This document shows, one piece after another, positions 50,801-58,813 of a DNA stretch of 64,000 bases (within the stretch, counting starts at the first letter, position 1; every line of letters begins with the position of its first letter). Source of the DNA: Pseudolysinimonas_A sp049651805 (GTDB taxonomy: Bacteria; Actinomycetota; Actinomycetes; Actinomycetales; Microbacteriaceae). The stretch lies in NCBI RefSeq assembly GCF_049651805.1, contig NZ_JBASCU010000038.1, positions 1 to 64,000 on the forward strand, written 5' to 3'. The notes beneath the pieces were generated by a model. That model worked only from the letters and a program-made list of their open reading frames with translations. It had not been told where the DNA came from and did not search any database. A program made the position numbers and the translations under genes.

Positions 50801-52123
50801 ATGCGCTACGAGCCGGCCATCGAGACGCCCTCCGCCCCCACGCCGGTCGAACCGGCGCGTCGCCGAGGCCGGCGCCGCCGTCGCAAGATCGTCGCCCTGG
50901 TCGTGACGCTCGCCCTCGCCGCACTGTCGGGCGGCTACGCCGCCTACACCCTGACCGCTCCGATCGACGCCGCCACCCTCGACGCCACGGCTCCGGATGT
51001 CGACACCCCCGCGGCCGCGCAGATCGCCCTGCCCGTCGAGGGCGCGTATGCGGTGAGCATCTCCGGCGCCGACGAGTACCTCGGCGAGTCGGCGAGCGGC
51101 ATCTGGGCGTCCGGCGGAGGCGACGGGCCGCTGCCGATCGCGAGCATCAGCAAACTCATCACCGCCCTCGTCGTGCTCGACAAGAAGCCGCTGGCCGACA
51201 CGACCGACCCCGGCCCGACGATCACCTTCTCTCGTGCCGATCACGCGCTCTACGACAAGTACTACGTGCTCGGTGCGACGATCGCCGAGATGCCGATCGG
51301 CAGCTCGATGTCGCAGCGTCAGGCGCTTGAGGCGATGCTCATCGTGTCGGCGAGCAACTACGCTGAGGCGGTCTCGACCTGGGCGTTCGGGTCGCAGGGC
51401 GCGTTCCTGCAAGCGACACGCACCTGGCTCGCCGCGAACGGCCTCACCTCGACGACCATCGTCGAGCCGACCGGCATCGACGCCCGAAACGTCAGCACAC
51501 CCGCCGACCTGATTGCGCTCGCGAGAATCGCGATGGCGAATCCGGTGATCACGCAGATCGTCGGCACGACGGCCCTGAACGTTCCGAACATCCCGTCGAC
51601 CCTCAACACCAACACCCTGCTCGGTGTCGAGAGAATCACGGGCCTCAAGAAGGGAACCCTCGAAGGCAGCGGATCCAACCTGCTCTTCACCTCGACGATG
51701 GATGTCGGCACCGCCGAGCCGCTGAGCATCATCGGCGTCATCCTCGGCAGCTTCAGCCGCGACTCCGTCAACCTGGATGTTCGCGGTCTGCTGGGCAGCA
51801 TCCGCGAAGGCTTCCACACCGTGACCCTCGGCGTCGAAGGCGACGCGATCGGAACGTACTCGACGCCGTGGGGCGAGAGCGCCGACATCCTGCTCGGCGA
51901 AACCGTCTCGGTGCTCACCTGGTCGGATGCCGCGGTCACGTCCACGTTCACCGCGAGTCCGCTGAGCACCGGCAGCGACGGGGATGTCGTGGGTAGCGTC
52001 ACCTGGACGGTCGGCAGCGAGACCCTGACGGCACCGCTCGTGCTCTCCGGAACGATCGAGCCGCCCGACGCGTGGTGGCGACTCACGCATCCGTTCGAGC
52101 TCGGCGCCGCCACCGCGGGTTGA
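50801..52123 (+). CDS. D-alanyl-D-alanine carboxypeptidase family protein (S11)
   Basis: 440 residues. A basic N-terminus and a signal-anchor (KIVALVVTLALAALSGGYAA) are followed by an S11 DD-peptidase domain. SxxK is SISK in PIASISKLITALVV, SxN is SAS-N in IVSASNYAEAVS, and the third motif, normally KTG, reads KKG (ITGLKKGTLEGSGSN). It would trim pentapeptides in the cell wall. The start at 50801 is weakly supported; see the in-frame mini-ORF at 50750. Confidence 0.85.
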   Translation: MRYEPAIETPSAPTPVEPARRRGRRRRRKIVALVVTLALAALSGGYAAYTLTAPIDAATLDATAPDVDTPAAAQIALPVEGAYAVSISGADEYLGESASGIWASGGGDGPLPIASISKLITALVVLDKKPLADTTDPGPTITFSRADHALYDKYYVLGATIAEMPIGSSMSQRQALEAMLIVSASNYAEAVSTWAFGSQGAFLQATRTWLAANGLTSTTIVEPTGIDARNVSTPADLIALARIAMANPVITQIVGTTALNVPNIPSTLNTNTLLGVERITGLKKGTLEGSGSNLLFTSTMDVGTAEPLSIIGVILGSFSRDSVNLDVRGLLGSIREGFHTVTLGVEGDAIGTYSTPWGESADILLGETVSVLTWSDAAVTSTFTASPLSTGSDGDVVGSVTWTVGSETLTAPLVLSGTIEPPDAWWRLTHPFELGAATAG

Positions 52124-52208
52124 GGAGCGCCCGCGGTGCGGACGCGTCTCGAAACCCTCACACGACGAAACCCCGCGGCGACTCCGATTAGACTCGGGGA
52201 CGCATCAC

Positions 52209-52282
52209 GGGGATGTAGCTCAATGGTAGAGCCTCAGTCTTCCAAACTGATTACGCGGGTTCGATTCCCGTCATCCCCTCCA
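52209..52282 (+). tRNA. tRNA-Gly (UCC), CCA encoded
   Basis: The acceptor is GGGGATG/CATCCCC, the D-arm GCTC-AATGGTA-GAGC, and the anticodon arm TCAGT-CTTCCAA-ACTGA carries TCC. Discriminator T79 is followed by encoded CCA (52280-52282). Confidence 0.97.
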
Positions 52283-52301
52283 AATCACCAACACTGGAAC
52301 G

Positions 52302-52607
52302 TCAGAGCACTCGGTCGCCGAACCTCTCCGGATCTTGCCGGTCGTGCACGAGAGCGAGCACCTCAATCAGCTGCAGCTCGTCATGCACGCGATACCAAAC
52401 CTCGTACGGGAACACACGCAAGGTTGCCCTACGCGCATCCTGACGGAGCGTTGGAAACGCGTAGGGCCTGGCGCGAAACCGTGCGATAGCCGCAGACAGC
52501 TGGTCGACGAACCGAGTGACGTGCTCGGGCGCGTGACCGAGGTACCAGTCCTGCGCATTCTCGATGTCTCGTTGCGCCGCGGCGCGGATCATCACCGAGA
52601 ACGTCAC
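52302..52607 (-). CDS. ParE/RelE-family toxin
   Basis: 101 residues. The ParE fold shows AAAQRDIENAQDWYLGHAPE, RPYAFPTLRQDARRATLRVF and YRVHDELQLIEVLALVHDRQ. ParE toxins inhibit gyrase; RelE-like relatives cleave mRNA. ATG 52607 overlaps the antitoxin stop. A typical antitoxin-toxin pair. Confidence 0.9.
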   Translation of the reverse strand: MTFSVMIRAAAQRDIENAQDWYLGHAPEHVTRFVDQLSAAIARFRARPYAFPTLRQDARRATLRVFPYEVWYRVHDELQLIEVLALVHDRQDPERFGDRVL

Positions 52608-52825
52608 GGCAGTCGGGCGCGCAGCTCTGCTTCGACGTCTTCCCAGGGCCGACCCTCCAGCGGGGTGGCATCGGCTTCTCGGATCCGCTCGTCGATGAGG
52701 TCGGCAGTGCCGGGGCTCACCGGCAACTCATTGGCGTCGATCGAGTCCCAGAGCTCGTTGATCAACTCGACCCGGTCAGCGACGTCGAGCCCTTTGGCCT
52801 GCGCGAGAAGTCGGGGGTCAACCAT
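52604..52825 (-). CDS. Addiction-module antitoxin (CHP02574 family)
   Basis: 73 residues. GLDVADRVELINELWDSIDA and SPGTADLIDERIREADATPL match the small helical antitoxin family that partners ParE/RelE toxins. Its C-terminal helix should cover the toxin. ATGA overlap with the toxin. Confidence 0.88.
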   Translation of the reverse strand: MVDPRLLAQAKGLDVADRVELINELWDSIDANELPVSPGTADLIDERIREADATPLEGRPWEDVEAELRARLP

Positions 52826-53004
52826 GCGGCCATGGTAGCGGGGGCCCCTGACTGAGCCCCGGCCCTTCCACCGTTCCGCCTAGACTCGTTCCCGGACCCC
52901 CGGGCTGGATTTGGCCCGGTTCTCGACCGTCCCTCCGACTGGGCGGCAGGCCCCGGCGCTGTGCGCCGCTCCTGTTCCCGCCTGCTCTCTTCCCGGAGGT
53001 TCCT
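52826..53004 (+). promoter_or_regulatory. Structured leader of the F420-0 ABC operon
   Basis: A 179-bp gap. TAGACT at 52881-52886 is a plausible -10 box, which would leave a leader of about 110 nt. Two hairpins lie in it: CCGGGC-TGGATTTG-GCCCGG (52900-52919) and CGGCGC-TGT-GCGCCG (52954-52968). The ribosome site CGGAGG is at 52994. I looked for cobalamin-riboswitch box sequences and did not find them. Confidence 0.4.
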
Positions 53005-53961
53005 ATGCGACGCATTCCCCTTCTCGTCATCCCGACCGCCCTGCTGCTCGCCGGCTGCGCTGCTGCCGCGCCGGCATCCACCCCCACCGCCGAGGGGCCG
53101 CTCACGCTCAGCAACTGCGGGGTCGAGGTGACCTTCGACGAAGCCCCGCAGCGGGTCGTCACGATCAAGTCGACCAGTACCGAGATGCTGCTCGCGCTCG
53201 GGCTCGGCGATCGCATCGTCGGCACCGCGTTCCAGGATGGCCCGGTGCCCGACGAGTGGGCCGCCGACGCCGAAGGTATTCCGGTGCTCGCCGACAAGAT
53301 GCCGAGCGAAGAGGTCGTGCTCGCGGCCGAACCCGACCTCGTGTACTCCGGATGGGAGTCGGCCTTCAGCCCCGATGCCGCCGGAGACCGCGACGAACTC
53401 GAAGCGCTCGGCGTCGCCTCCTACGTGCAGCCCGCCGCCTGCCAGAGCGCCGAGCAGCCCGGAAAGCTCGACTTCGACGAGATCTTCCGCGAGATCGCCG
53501 AGGCCGCCGACATCTTCGACGTCTCGGCCGACGAGTTGCTCGCGGCGCAGCAAGAAGAGCTGGATGCCATCGAGCCGCTCGCCGGCGACCTGACTGCGTT
53601 CTGGTGGTCGTCGGGCACCGACACCCCCTACGTCGGCGCCGGCATCGGGGCACCGCAGCTCATCCTTGAGACCGCGGGCCTGACCAACATCGCGGGCGAC
53701 ATCGACATGACGTGGAGCCCGTACGGCTGGGAGTCGGTGCTCGCCGCCGACCCCGACGTGCTCGTGCTCGTCGACGCCGCCTGGAACACCGCGCAGAAGA
53801 AGATCGACTACCTGAAGAGCAACCCGGCGACCGCGAACCTCACCGCGGTGATCAATGAGCGCTTCGTGATTCTGCCGTTCGCGTCGACCGAGGCCGGTGT
53901 GCGTAGCGTCTCGGCGGCGACGTCGCTTGTCGCACAGCTGAACGAGCTCGACCTGCCGTGA
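53005..53961 (+). CDS. Putative F420-0 ABC transporter substrate-binding lipoprotein
   Basis: 318 residues. The lipobox is LLLAGCAA. The type III binding-protein fold (FecB/BtuF) has RVVTIKSTSTEMLLALGLGD, ADKMPSEEVVLAAEPDLVYS and WSPYGWESVLAADPDVLVLV. The set with the next two genes matches the actinobacterial cluster annotated as a transporter for an F420-0-like precursor; the actual substrate is unproven. The CofE gene at 61420 supports the F420 link. Confidence 0.85.
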   Translation: MRRIPLLVIPTALLLAGCAAAAPASTPTAEGPLTLSNCGVEVTFDEAPQRVVTIKSTSTEMLLALGLGDRIVGTAFQDGPVPDEWAADAEGIPVLADKMPSEEVVLAAEPDLVYSGWESAFSPDAAGDRDELEALGVASYVQPAACQSAEQPGKLDFDEIFREIAEAADIFDVSADELLAAQQEELDAIEPLAGDLTAFWWSSGTDTPYVGAGIGAPQLILETAGLTNIAGDIDMTWSPYGWESVLAADPDVLVLVDAAWNTAQKKIDYLKSNPATANLTAVINERFVILPFASTEAGVRSVSAATSLVAQLNELDLP

Positions 53962-53971
53962 GACTGATCCG

Positions 53972-55000
53972 ATGAAGTCGCGTGCCGGGGCGCTGACGGC
54001 GGGGCCCGTGCTCATCGGAGCCAGCCTCGCCGTCGCGCTCGCGGCATCCATCGTCGTCGCGGTGACGATCGGCCCTGCCGATCTGAGTGTCGGTGAGGTG
54101 TGGGGCTCGATCGCCTCGCACCTCACCGGCAGCGAGTCGCCGCTGAGCGTGCTGCGCGACGGCATCGTCTGGGAACTGCGGCTGCCGCGACTCCTCACCG
54201 CCGCGGCGGTCGGCGCCGGCCTCGCCCTCGTCGGCGCGATCATGCAGGCCCTCACCCGCAACCAGCTCGCCGACCCCTACCTGCTCGGAATCTCGTCGGG
54301 CGCCTCCCTCGGCGCCGTGTCGGTGCTGCTGCTCGGGGCCGCCGTGCTGCTACCCGTCGCGGCGTTCGCCGGGGCCCTGCTCGCCCTCGCCGCGACCCTC
54401 GCCCTCGCGGGTGCCTTCGGCCGCATCACCCCCACCCGCACGGTGCTCGCGGGCGTCGCCGTCTCGGCGCTCGCGGGCGCGATTACGTCGTTCGTGATCT
54501 TCTGGGTCGGGGCCGCCGACGCCTACCGCGAGGTACTGTCGTGGCTGCTCGGCTCGCTCGCGGGAGCGCGCTGGGAGGCGGTGGCGATCGCCGGCATCGC
54601 GATGCTCGTCATCGGCGTTCCGCTCGCGTTCACCGGACGCATTCTGGATGCCTTCGCCCTCGGCGACACGACGGCGGCGAGTCTCGGCATCCCGGTGCAG
54701 GGCGTGCGCTGGACGCTCCTCGGTGCCGGCGCCCTGCTCACCGGGGCGCTCGTCGCCGTGTCGGGGTCGATCGGCTTCGTCGGGTTGGTGCTGCCCCACG
54801 CCGTGCGGCTGCTCATCGGCGCCGGACACCGCGCGCTGCTACCCCTCTCGGCCCTCACCGGCGCGGTATTCCTGGTGTGGGCCGACACCCTCGCCCGCAC
54901 CGTCTTCGAGCCGCGCGAACTGCCCGTCGGCATCGTCACCGCCATCATCGGCGCCCCCGTCTTCGCCCTCCTGCTCGCCCGGCGCCGGAGCGAGGCATGA
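53972..55000 (+). CDS. FecCD-type ABC permease (putative F420-0 transporter)
   Basis: 342 residues and about 9-10 membrane segments. RLPRLLTAAAVGAGLALVGA, NQLADPYLLGISSGASLGA and GSIGFVGLVLPHAVRLLIGA are BtuC/FecC signatures. The gene lies 10 bp after the binding protein, and its stop overlaps the ATPase start as ATGA. Confidence 0.9.
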   Translation: MKSRAGALTAGPVLIGASLAVALAASIVVAVTIGPADLSVGEVWGSIASHLTGSESPLSVLRDGIVWELRLPRLLTAAAVGAGLALVGAIMQALTRNQLADPYLLGISSGASLGAVSVLLLGAAVLLPVAAFAGALLALAATLALAGAFGRITPTRTVLAGVAVSALAGAITSFVIFWVGAADAYREVLSWLLGSLAGARWEAVAIAGIAMLVIGVPLAFTGRILDAFALGDTTAASLGIPVQGVRWTLLGAGALLTGALVAVSGSIGFVGLVLPHAVRLLIGAGHRALLPLSALTGAVFLVWADTLARTVFEPRELPVGIVTAIIGAPVFALLLARRRSEA

Positions 55001-55767
55001 CCCCGCTGCGGGTCGCCGACGTCACGGTGCGCGTCGACGACAAAACCCTGGTGGATGCCGCCACCTTCGCCGCCCCTGCCGGTGCGGTGACGGCGCTGCT
55101 CGGCCCGAACGGTGCCGGAAAGTCGACCCTGCTGCGAGTCGTCGCCGGAGTGCTGAGACCGGCCGTGGGATCCGTGCACGTCGACGGCGACAACCTGCTC
55201 GCGATGCGCCGCCGCGACCGAGCCCGCCGCGTCGCCCTCGTCGAACAGGACGCGACGACCGAACTCCCCCTCACCGGGCGGGCCGTCGCCGGACTCGGCC
55301 GCACCCCGCACGAGGCGCTGCTCGGCGGTCGCGATCCGTCATCGGATGCGGTGGTCACCCAGGCGATGACGGATGCCGGCGCCCTCCCGTTCGCCGACCG
55401 TGAGCTGCCGTCGCTCTCGGGCGGGGAGCGCCAGCGGGTGTTGCTCGCCCGGGCCCTCGCGCAGAAACCGCGCCTGCTGCTGCTCGATGAGCCGATGAAC
55501 CACCTCGACATCGCCGCGCAACTCGAGGTGCTCGCGCTGCTCTCGCGACTCGCCGCCGACGGGGTGACCGTGCTCGCGGCGATGCACGACCTCGCCCTCG
55601 CGGCATCCCAGGCCGATCACGTCGTTGTGCTCGCCGACGGCCGCGTCGTCGCGTCGGGTCCCACGGCCGCGACCCTCACGCCCGACCTCATCCACGAGGT
55701 CTACGGGGTTCGCGCGGCCTGGACGACGAATCCGCTCACCGGAAAGCCGCTGCTCGCGATCGGGTGA
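54997..55767 (+). CDS. ABC transporter ATP-binding protein (putative F420-0 transporter)
   Basis: 256 residues. Walker A is LLGPNGAGKSTLLR, the signature is LSGGERQRVLLARALAQ, Walker B is LLLLDEPMNHLD, and the H-loop His is in AAMHDLALAAS. BtuD/FecE type. It completes a three-gene import operon. Confidence 0.93.
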   Translation: MTPLRVADVTVRVDDKTLVDAATFAAPAGAVTALLGPNGAGKSTLLRVVAGVLRPAVGSVHVDGDNLLAMRRRDRARRVALVEQDATTELPLTGRAVAGLGRTPHEALLGGRDPSSDAVVTQAMTDAGALPFADRELPSLSGGERQRVLLARALAQKPRLLLLDEPMNHLDIAAQLEVLALLSRLAADGVTVLAAMHDLALAASQADHVVVLADGRVVASGPTAATLTPDLIHEVYGVRAAWTTNPLTGKPLLAIG

Positions 55768-55772
55768 CCTCC

Positions 55773-56147
55773 TCACCCACCGGAGCGGATGAGTTGCACA
55801 CGGTCCTCGGACGCCCAGGCGGCATCCGCAGTCCAGACGTCGGCGCCGAGCCGGTCGCCCAGCGCGAGGCAGAGTCGGTCGGCAAGGGAAAGGCCGACTC
55901 CGGCTCGCCAACGGGCCGCGGCGCGCTCGGCGTCTTCTCGAGTGACGGGCTCGACCACGAGCGCGTAGCCCAGCAGCAGACCGCGGGCCACATCCCAGTC
56001 TGCTCCGGCCGCCCGGACCTTCTGCGCGACCTCCGACCAGTTCGCCGCCGAGACGACGCCACCCTGTTCCAATGCGCCTCGCACCTGGTCCGCGCCGCTC
56101 TCACCGCCGAGGTAGACGAGAAGGGCCGAGGCGTCGAAGACGTTCAC
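55773..56147 (-). CDS. VapC-type PIN-domain toxin
   Basis: 124 residues. PIN acidic residues are D5 in MNVFDASALLVYLGGE, E in WSEVAQKV, and D in SLADRLCLAL and TADAAW. These RNases cleave tRNA or rRNA. ATG 56147 overlaps the antitoxin stop. Confidence 0.93.
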   Translation of the reverse strand: MNVFDASALLVYLGGESGADQVRGALEQGGVVSAANWSEVAQKVRAAGADWDVARGLLLGYALVVEPVTREDAERAAARWRAGVGLSLADRLCLALGDRLGADVWTADAAWASEDRVQLIRSGG

Positions 56148-56377
56148 CCCTCAGCGACTGCAGCCGCGCGTCGCTCGTCGAGCAACTCGGTGACGAGGTC
56201 TCGGCCGGCGAGCTGGCGCCTGACGAGGTCTTCGAGATCAGCGCGATCGGCGAGCAGCACGCCAGAGGGGGTCTCGACGGCGACGAGGCGGGTACCGGTG
56301 TGCCAGCTGCGTCGTTCGCGGATGCCTGCGGGGATGACGATCCGGCCGCGGTCTCCCATCTGGAGATTCCCACTCAT
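56144..56377 (-). CDS. VapB-type antitoxin, AbrB/SpoVT fold
   Basis: 77 residues. The swapped-hairpin AbrB domain is MGDRGRIVIPAGIRERRSWH, TGTRLVAVETPSGVLLADRA, followed by a C-terminal helix that inhibits VapC. ATGA overlap with the toxin gene. Confidence 0.9.
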   Translation of the reverse strand: MSGNLQMGDRGRIVIPAGIRERRSWHTGTRLVAVETPSGVLLADRADLEDLVRRQLAGRDLVTELLDERRAAAVAEG

Positions 56378-56415
56378 GGGGTGACAGTACCACTAGGTGC
56401 ATCGCTGTGGGAGGC

Positions 56416-56460
56416 GTGGTTTCGATACGCGAGCCGCTTCGCGGCGCGCTACTCAACCGG
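56416..56460. repeat. REP-like palindrome upstream of VapBC
   Basis: GTGGTTTCGATACGCG, then AGCCGC-TTC-GCGGCGCG, then CTACTCAACCGG. Reverse complement of the GATCGAGTAG-type outer arms. A relative 125 bp away (56541-56585) flanks the same short relic. Confidence 0.7.
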
Positions 56461-56540
56461 TGAGATCGCGACGGCACTTCGGCGCAGCCAGCCCGAGGTC
56501 TCGCGGCTGCTGCGTTTCCACGGCTCGCCAACTCGGGGCA
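56461..56540 (+). pseudogene. HTH fragment between two REP elements
   Basis: The plus strand reads EIATALRRSQPEVSRLLRFH then GSPTRG. The SQPEVSRLLRFHG stretch is a helix-turn-helix seen in some actinobacterial antitoxins and nucleotidyltransferases. No start or stop belongs to it, and REP elements lie directly on both sides. I read it as a relic. Assignment depends on one short motif. Confidence 0.4.
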
Positions 56541-56585
56541 TGGTTTCGACACGCGTGCCGCTTCGCGGCGCGCTACTCAACCAGC
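56541..56585. repeat. REP-like palindrome at the end of the transglutaminase gene
   Basis: TGGTTTCGACACGCGTGCCG, CTTCGCGGCGCGC, then TACTCAACCAGCGG. It overlaps the transglutaminase-like gene: on the minus strand the arm GGTTGAGTAG supplies that gene's last two sense codons (V, E) and its TAG stop (56575-56573). Confidence 0.75.
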
Positions 56586-58813
56586 GGTTCTTCTCTCCGA
56601 GTGAAGCCGGCACGGGCGGTCAGGGATGGCGGCAAGAAGATCGCGCGCAGCCGCACGAAGAAGGGCGCGGCGGAGGCGATCGCTTGGCGGAGGTCGGCGA
56701 CATCCTCGACGGTCATCGCCACCGACCCGGGGCGGTCGAACGCGGCGGCCTCGACGCCGCCTTGCAGCCGGGCGACGGGGTCGGCTCCGACGACGAGCGC
56801 CAGGCGCGAGCCGAGTTGTCGCGGGGTTTCGGAATCCGGCGCGACCCAGTCGTGGTCGTGCGCCGTGTCGCGGATCTCGGCCCACGCGGCCGCGGCATCC
56901 CCGCCGTCACGTACGCGCCGCATCCGTCGCCACCGGATGCCCGCCCGCAGACCGGCCGGCGACAACACGAGCGCGAGCAGGACGAGCGCGATCGTGAGGA
57001 TGATCGGTGTCGGGTTCTGCCGCTCGACGACGACCGCGCCCCCAGTAGTCAACTCCTCGTCGGGCAGATTGGGGGCGGCAGGCGTCGGGTCGACCGGCGC
57101 CGCCGACGGGTTCGCGCCCTCGAACTCGGGCGTCTCGGGGTCGTCGATCGCGTCGATGTTCGAGTAGTCGGGAAGTGCCCCGCGACCGGGCGTCGGCTCG
57201 AAGCGCAGCCAGCCGATGCCACCGAAGTACAACTCGGGCCACGCGTGCAGGTCGTCCGAGCTCACCTCGAACACCCGGGCACCGTCGACGAGCCTCGACT
57301 CCCCCGGCTGGAATCCGACGACGACGCGCGACGGGATGCCGAGCACTCGCGCCATCACCGCCATCGACCCCGCGAACTGCACGCAGTACCCGCTGCGCAC
57401 CTCGAGGAAGCGCTCGATCACGCCGACACCGGAGCCGTCGTAGCCCTCCTCGACGGGGGCTTCCAGAGAGTAGGCGAAGTCGCCGCCGGTGAAGAACTCC
57501 TGCAGGGCGATCGCGCGCTGATACGTCGAGCCGGTTCCGGCGACCTGCTCCGCCGTCTCCACGATGAGTTCGGGCATCGGCTCGGGGAGGTCGAGATAGC
57601 GCGCGGACACGTCGGGTTCGGTGTCGGCGGTGAGCTGTCCACGGTCAGGCTGGATGTCGAGAAAGGTCGCGTCGTACTGTTGGCCGCGCGCATCCGTCCC
57701 GGTGCTGCGCACCGTAAGCCCGTCGGGTTCCCACCGCCACTCCCCGACGACGCCCGCCACCGACGTCGCCGGGTACGGCACGGGCAGCCAATTCCCACCC
57801 AGCTCCTGCACCTCGATCGTCGCGGTGTACCCGGCACGCGGCACCTCGTCGCTCAGCCCAGGGGCGGGCGGGAACCGTGCGATGTCATTCTCGGGATCGG
57901 TGCGCGCGTCGGGTTCCCAGGTGACCCCGTTGAACCTGTCGAGGGTGGCGAGTCGCAGATAGATGCCGCCCGGCGCATCCGTGACGTAGGTCACGGCGGG
58001 CACGGGGTCGGGGCGGCGGAGGTCGTCGCCGAGGTCGATGAACGGATTGAGTCCGGTGCCGATCCCCGAGTCGACTCGCGCCTCACGCTCCGTCTCGGGG
58101 AAGGCGACCGGCAGCACGAGCGAGCCGACGATCGCGACGACCGCCACTCCGACGACACTGGCGGCCGGCATCCGACGGCGCCCCACACGCAGCAGCGCGA
58201 GGAACACGACGACGGTCAGCACGAACCAGAGCGGTTCGGCGACCCCGCTGCGCACCGCGACCGGGATGTCGAGCACGACGAGCAGCGGCAGCGCGGCGGT
58301 CGCGGGAACCCGGTCGAGCGCCGGGGCGATGAACACGACCGCGACGACAGCGAGGATCGCGAGGAGGAAGAGGATGCCCTCGGTCGCCTCGGCGGGAATG
58401 CGCTGGCTCGTGATGCTCCGCACGCCCCCGTTGACCAGTTCGCTCCACCGGCCGACGGTGTCGAAGGTCGGCAGAACGCCGAACAGTGCCGCGTCGCGTG
58501 CGTAGCCGAAGGTGAGCGACACGACGGCGGTCACCGCACCGGCGACGAACGGCTGCCACGGCCGGCGGGCGAACTGCGTCGCGATCCCGATCGCGACAAT
58601 CGGCAGCACGACGACGAGTGCCGTGGCGAACCACCAGACGACACCCTCGAGCAGCGTGCCGAGGCTCGCGAATCCGAGCAGCATCGCGACCGCGAAGAGG
58701 GCGAGGCGCATCCAGGTGCGAGCGGATTCGCGCGATCGCCGGGTGTGCGGGGTGGGGTCTCGATACGCCGCCTTCGGCGGCACTCGAACCACTTTCTGAT
58801 CAGCGAGGACCAC
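56573..58813 (-). CDS. TgpA-type transglutaminase-like membrane protein
   Basis: About 746 residues. The DUF3488/TgpA N-terminal half has about six membrane segments. A transglutaminase core follows with Cys in RSGYCVQFAGSMAVMARVLG, His in SSDDLHAWPELYFGG and Asp nearby. A helix then precedes a DUF4129-like cytosolic tail. Start is uncertain: GTG 58813 has AAGGGG upstream, GTG 58792 and ATG 58711 are alternatives. REP elements supply both the N-terminal coding stretch and the stop. Third gene of moxR-DUF58-tgpA. Confidence 0.85.
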   Translation of the reverse strand: MVLADQKVVRVPPKAAYRDPTPHTRRSRESARTWMRLALFAVAMLLGFASLGTLLEGVVWWFATALVVVLPIVAIGIATQFARRPWQPFVAGAVTAVVSLTFGYARDAALFGVLPTFDTVGRWSELVNGGVRSITSQRIPAEATEGILFLLAILAVVAVVFIAPALDRVPATAALPLLVVLDIPVAVRSGVAEPLWFVLTVVVFLALLRVGRRRMPAASVVGVAVVAIVGSLVLPVAFPETEREARVDSGIGTGLNPFIDLGDDLRRPDPVPAVTYVTDAPGGIYLRLATLDRFNGVTWEPDARTDPENDIARFPPAPGLSDEVPRAGYTATIEVQELGGNWLPVPYPATSVAGVVGEWRWEPDGLTVRSTGTDARGQQYDATFLDIQPDRGQLTADTEPDVSARYLDLPEPMPELIVETAEQVAGTGSTYQRAIALQEFFTGGDFAYSLEAPVEEGYDGSGVGVIERFLEVRSGYCVQFAGSMAVMARVLGIPSRVVVGFQPGESRLVDGARVFEVSSDDLHAWPELYFGGIGWLRFEPTPGRGALPDYSNIDAIDDPETPEFEGANPSAAPVDPTPAAPNLPDEELTTGGAVVVERQNPTPIILTIALVLLALVLSPAGLRAGIRWRRMRRVRDGGDAAAAWAEIRDTAHDHDWVAPDSETPRQLGSRLALVVGADPVARLQGGVEAAAFDRPGSVAMTVEDVADLRQAIASAAPFFVRLRAIFLPPSLTARAGFTRREEPLVE
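58754..58792. repeat. REP-like palindrome in the transglutaminase start region
   Basis: GGGGTCTCGATACGCC, GCC-TTC-GGC, then GGCACTCGAACCAC. It covers roughly codons 8-20 of the annotated transglutaminase frame on the minus strand (VVRVPPKAAYRDPT). Confidence 0.75.

Noticed and set aside
52209..52282. tRNA-Gly as an attachment site for an integrated element
   Set aside because: No integrase or direct repeat of the tRNA 3' end is seen nearby; the ParDE pair alone does not support an island.
52880..53004. Cobalamin riboswitch
   Set aside because: No GCCACTG-type box or other conserved cobalamin-riboswitch sequence was found by eye.
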